45,561 nt of DNA from Bacteroidota bacterium (GCA_029781095.1 JAKOXM010000007.1:1-45561); one strand, 5' to 3'; counted from the first letter of the stretch, positions 1 through 8,594 are shown. Notes: generated by a model from the sequence alone, not told the origin. Numbers and translations: made by a program.

Positions 1-140
1 GCGAGCACCTCCAGCGCGACGAAGCAGCAGACGGCGTTTGCCATGTGATTACCCAGATCGGCGAACGACTCCGGCAACATTTTCCCGTAGACGAAGAAAA
101 AGACGAAAATGAACTACCTGATGACATTATTTACGGTTGA
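1..140 (+). CDS. TPM-domain protein, C-terminal end only (cut by window edge)
   Basis: An open frame runs in from the left edge (codons in register with position 3) to a TGA at 138-140, giving 45 residues. They include an 'HVITQIGERLRQHFP' segment and an acidic tail ending 'NELPDDIIYG'. This ending matches what I recall of short TPM-domain (TPM_phosphatase, YgcG-like) proteins that sit in Bacteroidota just upstream of a second, signal-peptide-bearing TPM protein, which is what follows here. Its stop codon lies inside the next gene's proposed 5' end (about 30 nt overlap), so the two are probably translationally coupled. The function of the soluble member is not well established. Identification rests on a short fragment plus gene order. 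Confidence 0.75.
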   Translation, partial: EHLQRDEAADGVCHVITQIGERLRQHFPVDEEKDENELPDDIIYG

Positions 141-972
141 CGGTGGACGGTTGACGAAGGACGGCAAACGCTTGTTGCGCAACGTTGTTGCCCGGCTGCC
201 ACTGCTGCTACTGCTGCTGCCTTTTCAGCTGTCAGCCCAGTCGGACAGCGAATTGTTTCCGCCCAAACCCGACCCGGCCGTCTACGTCCACGACTATGCG
301 GGCTGGCTTTCCGCCGGAGAACGAATGGCGCTGGAGCAAAAACTCATTCAATATTACGATTCCACCTCGACCCAGATCGTGGTGATGATTCGGCCTGATA
401 TCGGCGACTACGACAAGGCATCCTACGCCTTCGAATTGGGTAATCGCTGGGGTATCGGGCGAAAAAGTAAAAACAACGGCGTGGTGCTGCTTGTCAAAAC
501 CGAACAGCCGGGGCGCGGCGCCTTTATCGCTACCGGCTACGGCGTCGAGGGCGCCTTGCCGGATATTACCGCAGGCCGGATTATTCGTAACACGATGATC
601 CCGTATTTTAAACAGGAGCGTTATGCCGAAGGCATCGATGCCGGAGTAGACGAAATTATCAACGCGCTGTCGGGCGAATACAAAAATGATGAAAGTGCTA
701 CTCCCATGCCCTGGTGGGTTCCGTTTCTGATCCTCGCATTCATAATATTATTTATCGTATTTATGGTCCGGGTGGCTAAAAAGGGAGGAGGTCAATGGTA
801 CACCGATGCGGGCTCCCTGCCTGGCGGTAGAACCCGTCGCGGCGGCGGTTGGTGGATGGGCGGCGGCGGTGGCAGTGGCTGGGGCGGTGGCGGCAACAGC
901 GGTGGCTGGGGTGGCGGCGGCGGATTTGGCGGCGGTTCTTTCGGCGGCGGCGGAGCCGGCGGCGACTGGTAA
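109..972 (+). CDS. TPM-domain membrane protein with Gly-rich tail
   Basis: This 287-residue protein has a hydrophobic signal segment at about residues 25-44 ending 'FQLSAQS'. A TPM domain follows (about 55-185, with 'YVHDYAGWLS', 'GIGRKSKNNGVVLLV' and 'GYGVEGALPD'). Next comes one membrane helix (about 202-222, 'WWVPFLILAFIILFIVFMV') and a C-terminal low-complexity tail made almost only of Gly, Trp, Ser and Phe. That order is the YgcG/TPM architecture; in characterised relatives the domain faces the periplasm and is linked to membrane-protein or photosystem repair, but the role here is unknown. The ATG at 109 lies within the preceding gene, and the 20-25 residues before the signal core are unlike a normal leader. 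TTG codons at 172 and 175, just before 'RNVVARLP', are plausible true starts. Function: inference from family only. Confidence 0.85.
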   Translation: MNYLMTLFTVDGGRLTKDGKRLLRNVVARLPLLLLLLPFQLSAQSDSELFPPKPDPAVYVHDYAGWLSAGERMALEQKLIQYYDSTSTQIVVMIRPDIGDYDKASYAFELGNRWGIGRKSKNNGVVLLVKTEQPGRGAFIATGYGVEGALPDITAGRIIRNTMIPYFKQERYAEGIDAGVDEIINALSGEYKNDESATPMPWWVPFLILAFIILFIVFMVRVAKKGGGQWYTDAGSLPGGRTRRGGGWWMGGGGGSGWGGGGNSGGWGGGGGFGGGSFGGGGAGGDW

Positions 973-991
973 TCTTATCCAATAAAGAAAA

Positions 992-1378
992 ATGAGCATT
1001 CAACAGGTACCCATATTTGTAGCGGCCTCCGATGTGCACGGCCAGGGCGTTTTTGCCGCCCGCGACATAGAAGAAGGCGAGGTGATCGAAATATGTCCGA
1101 TCATTGTCTTTCCCGTTTCCGACCTGGAGCACGTGCGAAAAACCGTTCTGGATGACTACTATTTCGATTGGGGCGAGGAAGGCGAATGGTATGCGTTTTG
1201 CCTCGGGTACGGGTCATTGTATAACCATTCATACGAACCCAATGCTGAGTACGGGATGGATTTTGAGGCTAAAACGATCGATTTTTACTGTATAAAAGAC
1301 ATAGCGGCGGGCGAGGAAATTTATGTCAATTACAACGGCGATGCGGACAACCGCTCCAAGGTATGGTTTGAGAAATAA
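992..1378 (+). CDS. SET-domain protein (putative protein-lysine methyltransferase)
   Basis: This 128-residue protein is almost entirely a SET domain. It shows 'HGQGVFAARDIEEGEVIE' near the N-terminus, the SAM/substrate motif 'NHSYEPN' at residues 78-84, and the C-terminal 'GEEIYVNYN' with the expected Tyr at about 114. SET proteins transfer methyl groups from S-adenosylmethionine to lysine side chains. Bacterial single-domain forms are usually cytoplasmic and few have known substrates. The post-SET cysteine cluster of eukaryotic enzymes is absent, as is normal for this short bacterial group. The ATG at 992 is 19 nt after the TPM gene. The stop is separated by one base from the ATG of xseB, so all three could share a transcript. 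Confidence 0.88.
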   Translation: MSIQQVPIFVAASDVHGQGVFAARDIEEGEVIEICPIIVFPVSDLEHVRKTVLDDYYFDWGEEGEWYAFCLGYGSLYNHSYEPNAEYGMDFEAKTIDFYCIKDIAAGEEIYVNYNGDADNRSKVWFEK

Positions 1379-1379
1379 C

Positions 1380-1577
1380 ATGAAAAAACAACCGGAACAA
1401 CAATCCTATGAAGCAGCATTTGCTGAATTACAGCAAATTGTCCGCGAATTACAGGAAGAAACCGTCGGAATTGACGCACTGGGCGCTAAAATTGGCCGTG
1501 CAACCGAACTCATCCGTTTTTGCCGGGAAAGGCTCCGAATGACGGAAGACGAGATCGGAAAACTCACCGGCGAGTAA
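1380..1577 (+). CDS. xseB: Exodeoxyribonuclease VII small subunit
   Basis: This 65-residue protein matches XseB in length and pattern: 'SYEAAFAELQQIVRELQEE' (N-terminal helix), then 'IDALGAKIGRATELIRFCRERL' and an acidic C-terminal helix. XseB forms helical protomers that bind several-fold to one XseA catalytic subunit to make exonuclease VII, which degrades single-stranded DNA to oligonucleotides. No xseA lies in the window, so the large subunit must be encoded elsewhere. The frame stays open upstream to 1323 inside the SET gene, but the family N-terminus begins at the ATG at 1380, one base after the SET stop. That close spacing argues for coupled translation. Confidence 0.92.
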   Translation: MKKQPEQQSYEAAFAELQQIVRELQEETVGIDALGAKIGRATELIRFCRERLRMTEDEIGKLTGE

Positions 1578-1583
1578 AAATGC

Positions 1584-1620
1584 GCAACCGCCCTGTCCTC
1601 TGTCGGAGCAAGGCGGTTGC
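1584..1620 (+). terminator. Hairpin after xseB
   Basis: A perfect 9-bp inverted repeat (GCAACCGCC at 1584-1592, GGCGGTTGC at 1612-1620) with a 19-nt loop follows the xseB stop by 6 nt. There is no U-tract after it. It could be a weak terminator, or a 3'-end stabiliser between the convergent xseB and the minus-strand gene ending at 1662. Confidence 0.45.
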
Positions 1621-1661
1621 CTGTAAGGATTAAAGGCTGATAATCAGTTTATTGAAATATA

Positions 1662-2201
1662 TTATTTCTTTTTCTTCCCGAACTTGTCCCATACGCCCCA
1701 GTCGCTGATTTTTTTACGCTCGCGTTTGGCGAGAATGTAGCGTACCGATACGGATGCGCCGCTCCATTCAAACGGGTGTATCTCATCGCCGGCAAGATGT
1801 AGTTCCGGTTTCCAGTCGAAGGCAAAATTCAGGCGCCCAAGACTCATTTCCAGTCCGCCGATACCCGTAATACCGAAAACGTTTTTGACAACCGGGTCTG
1901 TGTCGACGCGGTTTGCCGTGCTTTTCCAGTAGTAGTGGGCGCCACCGCCGGCATACAGGTTGATACCACGGAAAAGAATTTTCTGGTGCCGTTCCGCCAG
2001 CAACGTCACGCCGATATCTTCGGAGCGAAGCGGTGTGTGCAGGATTCCCTCCACCGTCCAGTTATCCACGATATGTTGCTGTACGGTAAAGTTGACTCCC
2101 TTGTCGAGGCGTATGCCGGCGGCAGTTTTATAGGATTGACCGAAGGCGAGGTGGTTTGTGAGGGCCAGCGAAAGGATGATCAAAAAGCGGGTGTTTTTCA
2201 T
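1662..2201 (-). CDS. Small outer-membrane beta-barrel-like protein
   Basis: This 179-residue protein has a clear signal peptide (residues 1-22, 'IILSLALTNHLAFGQS'). The rest alternates hydrophobic and polar residues in strand-like blocks: 'TVEGILHTPLRSEDIGVTLL', 'GINLYAGGGAHYYW', 'GITGIGGLEMSLGRLNFAF' and 'WSGASVSVRYIL'. This is the pattern of small Bacteroidota outer-membrane barrel or OmpA-N-like proteins. It ends in a basic tail 'KKISDWGVWDKFGKKKK', unusual for a barrel because these normally end in an aromatic residue, so the tail may extend into the periplasm. It is transcribed alone on the minus strand. No substrate or partner can be named. Confidence 0.7.
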   Translation of the reverse strand: MKNTRFLIILSLALTNHLAFGQSYKTAAGIRLDKGVNFTVQQHIVDNWTVEGILHTPLRSEDIGVTLLAERHQKILFRGINLYAGGGAHYYWKSTANRVDTDPVVKNVFGITGIGGLEMSLGRLNFAFDWKPELHLAGDEIHPFEWSGASVSVRYILAKRERKKISDWGVWDKFGKKKK

Positions 2202-2354
2202 ATCGTCGGTACAGTTTGTCGTTCGTGTTTGATATGACTAAAAAACGGCAGGGCATTCCACCTATTTCCGCAGAATTTCGGCTTTAAAGTTTTTTTAACC
2301 GGAAGGGTGCTATTTTCGCCCAACTGTCTAAGAATTCGTTAAAAAAACTTCGTT

Positions 2355-3191
2355 TTGTTGGCTTATTGGTACCGCTTCCGGCAATTTCTGAACTTCTATC
2401 GTCATGCCGTGACTAAATATCAGATTCACTCGCCATTCATGTTCGAATTGGTAAACGAGGTATTGGAGGACCGGCGGTGGTATTATGCATTTCGCGATAT
2501 CGAGCACTTGCGCAACCAGATGCTGGCGAGCCGTGTCGAACTGGACTTCGTGGATTTCGGCGCGGGATCATCGGGAGACGAAAAGAGCCGGGTCGGAACA
2601 AAGCGGCGGGTATCCGTCCGTGATCTGGTGCTGCGGGCGGCCAGTTCTCCGGCCCAGGGCCGTACCTTGTTTCGGCTGGCCAATCGTTTGGTGCCGAAAA
2701 CCATGCTGGAACTGGGTACTTCCGTCGGACTCGGCGCCATGTATCTCGCTTCGGCGGTTCGTTCTGCAAAATTAATCTCGCTGGAAGCTGACCCTGAATG
2801 TGCGAGAATCGCCCGTATCAACCTCGATGCGCTGCAATTGAAAAATGCCGTCGTCATCACGGGCCCATTCGAAGAAACCCTGTCGAAAGCCCTTGAACAG
2901 CTGCAAAACGTCGATTTTGTATTTATTGATGGAAACCATCGCCCCGGCCCCACACTGTCGTATTTCGAAGCCTGTCTGCCCTATGTCCGAGATGAAACGG
3001 TCTTCGTCTTCGATGATATATACTGGTCTCTCGACATGAAAAACGCCTGGCGCCGGATACAGGAGCACGCACGCGTAACCCGCACAGTCGATTTTTTCGA
3101 CCTCTCCCTGGCGTTTGTCAACCCTGAATTTATGGAAAAACAACACTTTCGTATCATCCGGACCGCTTTGAAACCCTGGAAAGTATTTTAA
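2355..3191 (+). CDS. Class I SAM-dependent methyltransferase (O-methyltransferase-like)
   Basis: This 278-residue protein has a Rossmann methyltransferase core from about residue 90. The SAM-binding motif I is 'MLELGTSVGLGAMYLA' and the motif II acidic residue is in 'LISLEADPECARIARIN'. Later come 'VDFVFIDGNHRPG' and 'VFVFDDIYWS', which resemble the Asp residues that bind metal in the Methyltransf_24/catechol-O-methyltransferase group. The N-terminal 'KYQIHSPFMFELVNEVLED' region is typical of a Bacteroidota subgroup. Substrate unknown. The frame opens at two consecutive TTG codons (2355, 2358), and the next in-frame ATG lies inside the conserved N-terminus, so a TTG start is preferred. The MATE gene follows 59 nt downstream on the same strand. 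Confidence 0.85.
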   Translation: MLAYWYRFRQFLNFYRHAVTKYQIHSPFMFELVNEVLEDRRWYYAFRDIEHLRNQMLASRVELDFVDFGAGSSGDEKSRVGTKRRVSVRDLVLRAASSPAQGRTLFRLANRLVPKTMLELGTSVGLGAMYLASAVRSAKLISLEADPECARIARINLDALQLKNAVVITGPFEETLSKALEQLQNVDFVFIDGNHRPGPTLSYFEACLPYVRDETVFVFDDIYWSLDMKNAWRRIQEHARVTRTVDFFDLSLAFVNPEFMEKQHFRIIRTALKPWKVF

Positions 3192-3250
3192 CCGGACGAA
3201 CCTGCGCTCACTTTCCACCTACTGCCCACCGCCACTGTAAACTGAAAGAA

Positions 3251-4591
3251 ATGCAACTGGACCTCTCGTATCGCCAGATATGGAAAATATCAGCCCCCAT
3301 TATGCTCGGATCGGCGGCACAGAACGTTATTGCGCTCAGCGATGCGGTTTTGTTGTATCATAAAGGAGAAAAGGAGTTTGCTGCAATTGGCTTTGCAGGC
3401 GTTTTTTACATTACCATTGCAGCGATCGGATACTCTTTTTCGCGTGGCGGTCAGATCATTATTGCGCGAAGAATGGGTGAAAAACGACCCGAAGCCGTTG
3501 GGCACATTTTCCATACAATGTTGCTTTTTGAAATGGCGCTGGCTTTCCTGATGTGGGCTTTCATGCGGTTTGGAACTCCCTGGTTTTTTCAGTTTTTCCT
3601 CGACCATTCACCCGATATTTACCGAAAGTCGCTCGAATATATCCATTACCGCTCCTACGGGGTCTTTTTCAGTTACGGCGGCATCGCGCTGATTTCCATG
3701 TACAGCGGCATTGCCAGACCGGGTATTATCCTCGCGGATACAATGGTGCTTGCAATCGTGAATCTGGTACTCAATTACGGACTGATCTTCGGCGCGTTCG
3801 GCTTGCCGGCGATGGGAATCGGAGGTTCGGGATTGGCCAGCAGCATCGCCGAGGGCGTGGCTTTTGTAGTTTTTGTGACATATATGCTGTTCGATCGCAA
3901 AACGCGGCCCATGCGGATTTTCACGCGTCCCAAACCGGACTGGCCATTGACGAAGCAACAACTCAATCTGGCGCTCCCGGTGGTCGCAAATGCAGTCGTC
4001 GGGCAGGGCAGTTGGGTCTTTTTTTTCGGCATGGTGGAAAACCTCGGCGAGCGTGCATTGGCGGTTTCCAACCTGGCTCGAACGGTATATCTCCTGCTTT
4101 CCATACCGATGTGGGGCTTTTCTTCCGGTGTGAACACACTGGTGAGCAACCTGATCGGACAGGGGCGGCACCATGAAGTGCTGGCTGCAGCCTGGAAAAC
4201 CGGCAAGCTCTGCTGGGCCGTTTCGATGGTGCTGGCCCTGCCGGTTTTATTATATCCGGGAAAGTTGCTGTATCCCCTGCTGGGCAAGTCTGACATGAGT
4301 CTGATCGGTGAAACACAGCCGATTTTTTACCTCCTGTTACTGATCCTGTCGCTGGCCACCATGGGGGTCGTATTCATGAACGCCCTTGCCGGAACCGGCG
4401 CTACCTGGTTCGGGCTTAAATTGCAGGCTATTACGGTGACTGTTTATTTGTCCTACATTTTTATCGTCACCAATTACACGACGCTGAGCCTGCCATGGGT
4501 TTGGGTTGCCGAGGTGATCTACTGGATCGTGATGATCATCCTTGTCCTGTATTATCTGCGCACGGAACACTGGCATCGTATGGAGTTTTAG
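3251..4591 (+). CDS. MATE family efflux transporter
   Basis: This 446-residue integral membrane protein has about 12 hydrophobic helices in two repeated halves, as in MATE (multidrug and toxic compound extrusion) transporters. These export cationic drugs or metabolites using an H+ or Na+ gradient. Typical sequence is seen in the first half ('ISAPIMLGSAAQNVIALSDAVLL', 'YSFSRGGQIIIARRMGE'), at the N-half end ('LPAMGIGGSGLASSIAEG') and in the second half ('LALPVVANAVVGQGSWVFFF', 'GVNTLVSNLIGQGRHHEVL'). The length is normal for the family. The ATG at 3251 starts directly at the family N-terminus. Substrate cannot be deduced. Confidence 0.92.
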   Translation: MQLDLSYRQIWKISAPIMLGSAAQNVIALSDAVLLYHKGEKEFAAIGFAGVFYITIAAIGYSFSRGGQIIIARRMGEKRPEAVGHIFHTMLLFEMALAFLMWAFMRFGTPWFFQFFLDHSPDIYRKSLEYIHYRSYGVFFSYGGIALISMYSGIARPGIILADTMVLAIVNLVLNYGLIFGAFGLPAMGIGGSGLASSIAEGVAFVVFVTYMLFDRKTRPMRIFTRPKPDWPLTKQQLNLALPVVANAVVGQGSWVFFFGMVENLGERALAVSNLARTVYLLLSIPMWGFSSGVNTLVSNLIGQGRHHEVLAAAWKTGKLCWAVSMVLALPVLLYPGKLLYPLLGKSDMSLIGETQPIFYLLLLILSLATMGVVFMNALAGTGATWFGLKLQAITVTVYLSYIFIVTNYTTLSLPWVWVAEVIYWIVMIILVLYYLRTEHWHRMEF

Positions 4592-4769
4592 ATATTCTCG
4601 CTTGCCCAAAAGGCTCCGTTCAAGCCACAATGCATCTTTTTTAGACACATCGCCTCCCCGCGCCTCAACAAAAGGCTATTCCTGAATTGAAAATCCGCTT
4701 TTTGGGCCTCCCGCAGGATGACTCCACCAACTTCTTCATTTCTGTTATCAAATGTTACCCCGGTAAACA

Positions 4770-4777
4770 TATCTTTG
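4770..4777 (+). promoter_or_regulatory. Candidate -7 element upstream of the ATP-grasp gene
   Basis: TATCTTTG matches the Bacteroidota -7 consensus TAnnTTTG exactly and lies 52 nt before the ATG at 4830. No good -33 TTTG is found at the usual distance, so support is partial. Confidence 0.4.
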
Positions 4778-4829
4778 AAATCGGTGAATGACATTTGTGC
4801 CCTGTTTCAATCAAAGCCTTCTGCATACG

Positions 4830-5864
4830 ATGATAAAAAAGTGGTTGTCGAAATGGACGGCCTGGGAATTTCTCCCCTGGTGGCTGGCCAATGTGCCGGT
4901 ATACGGATTTTGGCTGTGGTTCGCGGCACGGTCGCGGCACCTGGTCTTTTTCTCGAACGTCAATCCGTCCATTCCCCTTGGGGGAGCGATGGGAGAGTCG
5001 AAGCACGACATTCTGCGATTGCTGGGTCCGGAAATTTTGCCGAAAACCGTATTCGTGCCCGGCGGGCAGGCATTTGAAACGGTGGAGCGTGCAATCGCGG
5101 AGGCGGGCATCGATTTTCCGCTCATCGCAAAACCGGACGTTGGTGAAAGGGGGTTTCTCGTAAAAAAGATAAGCTCTGCGGAAGCGTTGAAGGAATACCT
5201 CCTGCGCTATTCCGTCGATTTTATCCTGCAGGAGTTTCTCGCGCACCCGATGGAAATGACCGTATTGTACCATCGTTTTCCCGACAGTCGCCGCTTCGGC
5301 ATCACCTCCGTTTGTATCAAGGAATTTCTTTCCGTCACGGGTGACGGCAGCTCGTCGGTTCGCCGGCTGATGCAAAAGGATGTCAGGGCGGAATTGCAGG
5401 TGCAGCGTTTCGAACTTGAATCGCCGGAAATGCTGGACAGCATCCCCGATAAAGGCGAGACTTTGTTGATCGAACCGATTGGAAATCATTGCCGGGGCAC
5501 CAAATTTCTCAACGGCAATCACCTCATCGACCGGGCGCTGCTGGATGCGTTCGAACCCGTGTGCCTGCAACTTCCCGGCGTTTTGTACGGTCGTTTCGAC
5601 CTGAAATGCGAGAGTCTGGAAGCGCTGAAACGCGGCGAATTCAAGGTCATGGAACTCAACGGCGTTTTTGGCGAGCCGGCGCACGTATACGACCCCGCCT
5701 TCGGGATGTGGCGCGCATATCGCGATTTTTACCGCCACTGGCGCTTGTTGTTTGATCTCTCCCGGGCCCAGTTGCGCAGGGGGGTATTCCCGACCCGGCA
5801 TACGGAAGCCCTGCAGTTTGTCCGGCGTTATTTTCGCTATAAAAAACAGTTGGAAGCCCTCTAA
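4830..5864 (+). CDS. ATP-grasp domain protein
   Basis: This protein has 344 residues from the ATG at 4830. The frame extends 14 codons upstream, but the hydrophobic/basic start 'MIKKWLSKWTAWEFLPWW' looks like the natural N-terminus. It has ATP-grasp features: the ATP-binding lysine region 'FPLIAKPDVGERGFLV', the hinge 'FILQEFLA', 'GDGSSSVRRLM', and near the C-terminus the metal-binding 'VMELNGVFGEPAHVYDPAF'. ATP-grasp enzymes ligate a carboxylate, activated as acyl-phosphate, to an amine or thiol. The closest look is to D-Ala-D-Ala ligase-like and carbamoyl-phosphate-synthase-like ATP-grasp proteins of Bacteroidota with no assigned substrate. The N-terminal about 45 residues are Trp-rich and hydrophobic and may touch the membrane. 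The slyD-type gene follows 44 nt downstream with its own promoter-like motif. Confidence 0.82.
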   Translation: MIKKWLSKWTAWEFLPWWLANVPVYGFWLWFAARSRHLVFFSNVNPSIPLGGAMGESKHDILRLLGPEILPKTVFVPGGQAFETVERAIAEAGIDFPLIAKPDVGERGFLVKKISSAEALKEYLLRYSVDFILQEFLAHPMEMTVLYHRFPDSRRFGITSVCIKEFLSVTGDGSSSVRRLMQKDVRAELQVQRFELESPEMLDSIPDKGETLLIEPIGNHCRGTKFLNGNHLIDRALLDAFEPVCLQLPGVLYGRFDLKCESLEALKRGEFKVMELNGVFGEPAHVYDPAFGMWRAYRDFYRHWRLLFDLSRAQLRRGVFPTRHTEALQFVRRYFRYKKQLEAL

Positions 5865-5879
5865 CCCGTCTGATTGCAG

Positions 5880-5887
5880 TACCTTTG
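5880..5887 (+). promoter_or_regulatory. Candidate -7 element of the FKBP gene
   Basis: TACCTTTG is an exact match to TAnnTTTG, placed 21 nt before the ATG of the FKBP gene. This is the usual place for a Bacteroidota promoter with a short leader. No convincing -33 TTTG was seen. Confidence 0.5.
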
Positions 5888-5908
5888 CGCTTCACAAATT
5901 TTTTTTAA

Positions 5909-6415
5909 ATGATTATTGAAGCCAAAAAAGTAGTGTCCGTACACTACACCCTGACCGAAGCCACGGCCGAGGGCCAACTCGTTGAGACTACAAACGGCGG
6001 CGAACCGCTTGCATTTATTTATGGTGTCGGAATGATGATCCCCGATTTTGAAAAAAATCTGGCCGGGCTGAAATCCGGTGACAAATTCGCATTCGGCATC
6101 CCGGCCGCCAACGCTTACGGGGAATATGATGAATCGGCGCTTGTAGAGGTACCCAAAAACATGTTTGAGGTAGACGGAAAAATTCCGGACGGCTTGCTTG
6201 AAGTGGGGAATTCACTTCCGTTGACCGACCAGGAGGGAAACCGTTTCAACGGCATGGTTGCGTGGGTAGGACTTGATAAAGTAAAGCTCGATTTCAACCA
6301 TCCGATGGCGGGCGTCGACCTGTTCTTTACCGGTCACGTGGAAGCCGTTCGCGATGCCGAGGCTGCCGAACTGGAACATGGTCACGTACACGGACCCGGC
6401 GGGCATCATCACTGA
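5909..6415 (+). CDS. slyD: FKBP-type peptidyl-prolyl cis-trans isomerase, SlyD-like
   Basis: This 168-residue protein matches SlyD in order. An FKBP half opens it ('VVSVHYTLTEATAEGQLVET', 'PLAFIYGVGMMIPDFEKNL'), followed by the inserted IF chaperone domain (about 70-125, with 'AYGEYDESALVEVPKNMF'), then the return to FKBP ('KLDFNHPMAG'). The C-terminus is His-rich ('LEHGHVHGPGGHHH'). SlyD is a cytoplasmic prolyl isomerase and chaperone, and the His tail of its E. coli relative binds nickel for hydrogenase maturation. The tail here is shorter and carries no Cys, so metal binding is possible but a hydrogenase role is not implied by any neighbour. It is closed by a strong terminator at 6453-6520. 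Confidence 0.93.
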   Translation: MIIEAKKVVSVHYTLTEATAEGQLVETTNGGEPLAFIYGVGMMIPDFEKNLAGLKSGDKFAFGIPAANAYGEYDESALVEVPKNMFEVDGKIPDGLLEVGNSLPLTDQEGNRFNGMVAWVGLDKVKLDFNHPMAGVDLFFTGHVEAVRDAEAAELEHGHVHGPGGHHH

Positions 6416-6452
6416 TCCGCTTCAGACCGTGCAAACCTGTCACACCTGTAAC

Positions 6453-6520
6453 AAAGTCATTAAACCCGGTCTCGTCGCATTGGATGCGAACATCAGGAGG
6501 GTTTAATGACTTTTTTATTT
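6453..6520 (+). terminator. Strong intrinsic terminator after the FKBP gene
   Basis: A perfect 15-bp stem (AAAGTCATTAAACCC at 6453-6467, GGGTTTAATGACTTT at 6499-6513) runs into a T-rich tract to 6520. The loop carries its own small stem (TCGCAT 6475-6480 with ATGCGA 6484-6489), so the RNA would fold as a long rod. Confidence 0.85.
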
Positions 6521-6584
6521 GATCAGGTTTTAGGAATTTCTTCTGCCATAATACCACCTTTGCAACCTTATCAGCAAAGAAACC

Positions 6585-8546
6585 ATGAACACGAACGGCA
6601 GTCACCATGGGCACCGTAATATTTCGGCAGCAGGTCTTTTTATTACGCTCGGAATTATTTTCGGCGATATCGGCACCTCTCCGCTGTATGTAATGAAAGC
6701 CATTGTGGGAGAAGGGCAAATGATCGATCGCCTCGTAGTGCTTGGCGGCGTTTCGCTCGTGTTCTGGACCCTCACCTTACAAACGACAATCAAATACGTA
6801 TTGCTTACCCTGCGTGCTGACAACAAAGGGGAGGGCGGAATATTTTCACTTTATACGCTGGTGCGGCGGCGTGAAAAATGGCTGCTTTATCCGGCGCTTC
6901 TCGGCGGCGCAGCCATGATCTCCGACGGGATGATTACGCCGCCTATTTCCGTTTCTTCGGCGGTGGAAGGCCTGGGCATCAAATACCCGGGTCTGCCGAC
7001 CATGGGTATAGCCATCGCGATCATTTCTATTTTGTTTTTTGTGCAGCGCTTCGGCACGGCAGCAGTCGGCAAGAGTTTCGGCCCCATCATGTTCGTGTGG
7101 TTTTTGGTGCTCGGGATTCTGGGTCTCATGAATATCGGCCACGATCTGGAAGTTTTGTCGGCCTTAAGTCCGCACTATGGCGTAAAGTTGCTCTTTTCGC
7201 ACCCCAAGGGCGTTTATATACTGGGCGCCGTATTTCTTTGTACAACGGGGGCGGAGGCCTTATATGCCGATCTGGGGCATTGCGGCAGGGAAAACATACA
7301 AGTCAGCTGGATATTTGTTAAAACCTGTCTGGTGCTCAACTACCTCGGGCAGGCGGCCTGGTTGCTGCATCACCAGGGGCAGCATCTGGAAGACAACCCC
7401 TTTTTCGGTATGATGCCGGAGTGGTTTGTTTGGCCCGGTATTCTGATCGCCACACTGGCGGCTATCATTGCGAGCCAGGCACTCATATCGGGATCTTTTA
7501 CGCTGGTGTCCGAAGCCATCCGGCTTGGGTTGCTGCCAAAACTGACCGTACAATTTCCGACCAACATGAAAGGCCAGATTTATATCCCATCCGTGAATAC
7601 CTTTCTTTGGGTTGGCTGTATCGGCGTCGTGCTGCTGTTCAGAACCAGCGGGGCTATGGAAGCCGCCTATGGTCTTGCGATCGTACTGGCCATGTTGTGC
7701 ACCACAATATTGCTATCTAACTGGCTGGTAATTAAACGATTGAATTCAATTGTCATTTGGCTGATGCTCATTTTTTACTTGTTGCTGGAGGGGCTGTTCC
7801 TGGTTGCCAACGGATCTAAATTTCGCGAAGGCGGTTATGTCACGGTTGGCATGGCGGGTCTCCTGTTCGGCATTATGCTGTTGTGGGTAAAAGCCAAACG
7901 GATTCGCCAGCGGTACTCGGATGAAGTGAAAATAAAGGACTTTCTGGACCAGCTCATCCTGCTCAGCAATGATGAAGACATACCCAAATACGCCACCAAC
8001 CTGGTATTCCTGAGCAGTGCGAAAAACCCTAAAAAAGTGGAGGAAAAGATTTTATACTCCATCCTGCAAACCCAGCCCAAACGCGCTAATGTGTACTGGT
8101 TCGTTCATATCGAGACCACCGACGAGCCGCATACCATGGAATACGAAGTAAACACCATTTCGCAGGACGATGTATACAAGTTGAACTTCCGCCTCGGGTT
8201 CCGGGTACAGCAGCGCATGAATGTCTTTATGAAAAAGGTAGTGGAAGAGCTCGTTGAAAACGAGGAACTGACCGTCTACTCACGCTATCACTCCGTAGTA
8301 AGCAAGTACCCGACCGGCGATTTCCGCTTTGTAATTATTCAGGAATTTTTGTCCAACGAAAATGAATTGCCGTGGTTTGAACAGATCATCATGTCTGTTT
8401 ACCTGGCCGTAAAAAGGTGGGTGTCGTCGCCTAAGAACTGGTTCGGACTTGACAGTGACTCTGTGGAGGAAGAGCAGGCGCCACTTTTGCTTCAGCCGGT
8501 AAAAGAAGTGAATTTACACCGCGTTCAAAACCGTCGCAACGCTTAG
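6585..8546 (+). CDS. kup: Low-affinity potassium uptake transporter Kup
   Basis: This 653-residue member of the KUP/HAK/KT family imports K+ with H+ across the inner membrane. The diagnostic N-terminal helix 'GIIFGDIGTSPLYVMKAI' is present, followed by about 12 membrane helices to about residue 450, including 'NKGEGGIFSLYTLVRR' and 'GAVFLCTTGAEALYADLGHCG'. The cytoplasmic C-terminal region is about 200 residues, which is normal for the family. The ATG at 6585 gives a His-rich start 'MNTNGSHHGHRN' before the first helix. It is a single-gene unit between the terminator at 6513 and the repeat cluster at 8595. A near-consensus -7 element lies just upstream (TACCACCTTTG at about 6552-6562). Confidence 0.96.
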   Translation: MNTNGSHHGHRNISAAGLFITLGIIFGDIGTSPLYVMKAIVGEGQMIDRLVVLGGVSLVFWTLTLQTTIKYVLLTLRADNKGEGGIFSLYTLVRRREKWLLYPALLGGAAMISDGMITPPISVSSAVEGLGIKYPGLPTMGIAIAIISILFFVQRFGTAAVGKSFGPIMFVWFLVLGILGLMNIGHDLEVLSALSPHYGVKLLFSHPKGVYILGAVFLCTTGAEALYADLGHCGRENIQVSWIFVKTCLVLNYLGQAAWLLHHQGQHLEDNPFFGMMPEWFVWPGILIATLAAIIASQALISGSFTLVSEAIRLGLLPKLTVQFPTNMKGQIYIPSVNTFLWVGCIGVVLLFRTSGAMEAAYGLAIVLAMLCTTILLSNWLVIKRLNSIVIWLMLIFYLLLEGLFLVANGSKFREGGYVTVGMAGLLFGIMLLWVKAKRIRQRYSDEVKIKDFLDQLILLSNDEDIPKYATNLVFLSSAKNPKKVEEKILYSILQTQPKRANVYWFVHIETTDEPHTMEYEVNTISQDDVYKLNFRLGFRVQQRMNVFMKKVVEELVENEELTVYSRYHSVVSKYPTGDFRFVIIQEFLSNENELPWFEQIIMSVYLAVKRWVSSPKNWFGLDSDSVEEEQAPLLLQPVKEVNLHRVQNRRNA

Positions 8547-8594
8547 TAATGCTGTACACGGCCGGTTCTCCGCAAGCGGAGGTAAAAAAAGTTT

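Noticed and set aside
748-999. Minus-strand open frame opposite the Gly-rich tail of the TPM gene
   Set aside because: Produced by the GGC/GCC-rich repeat of the real gene; no homology and no start signal.
4588-4794. Minus-strand 68-codon frame between the MATE and ATP-grasp genes
   Set aside because: No recognisable domain, overlaps the proposed promoter at 4770, and the stretch looks like a decayed intergenic element.
4755-5801. Long minus-strand frame (348 codons) opposite the ATP-grasp gene
   Set aside because: Shadow of a high-GC coding strand; the plus strand has clear family motifs.
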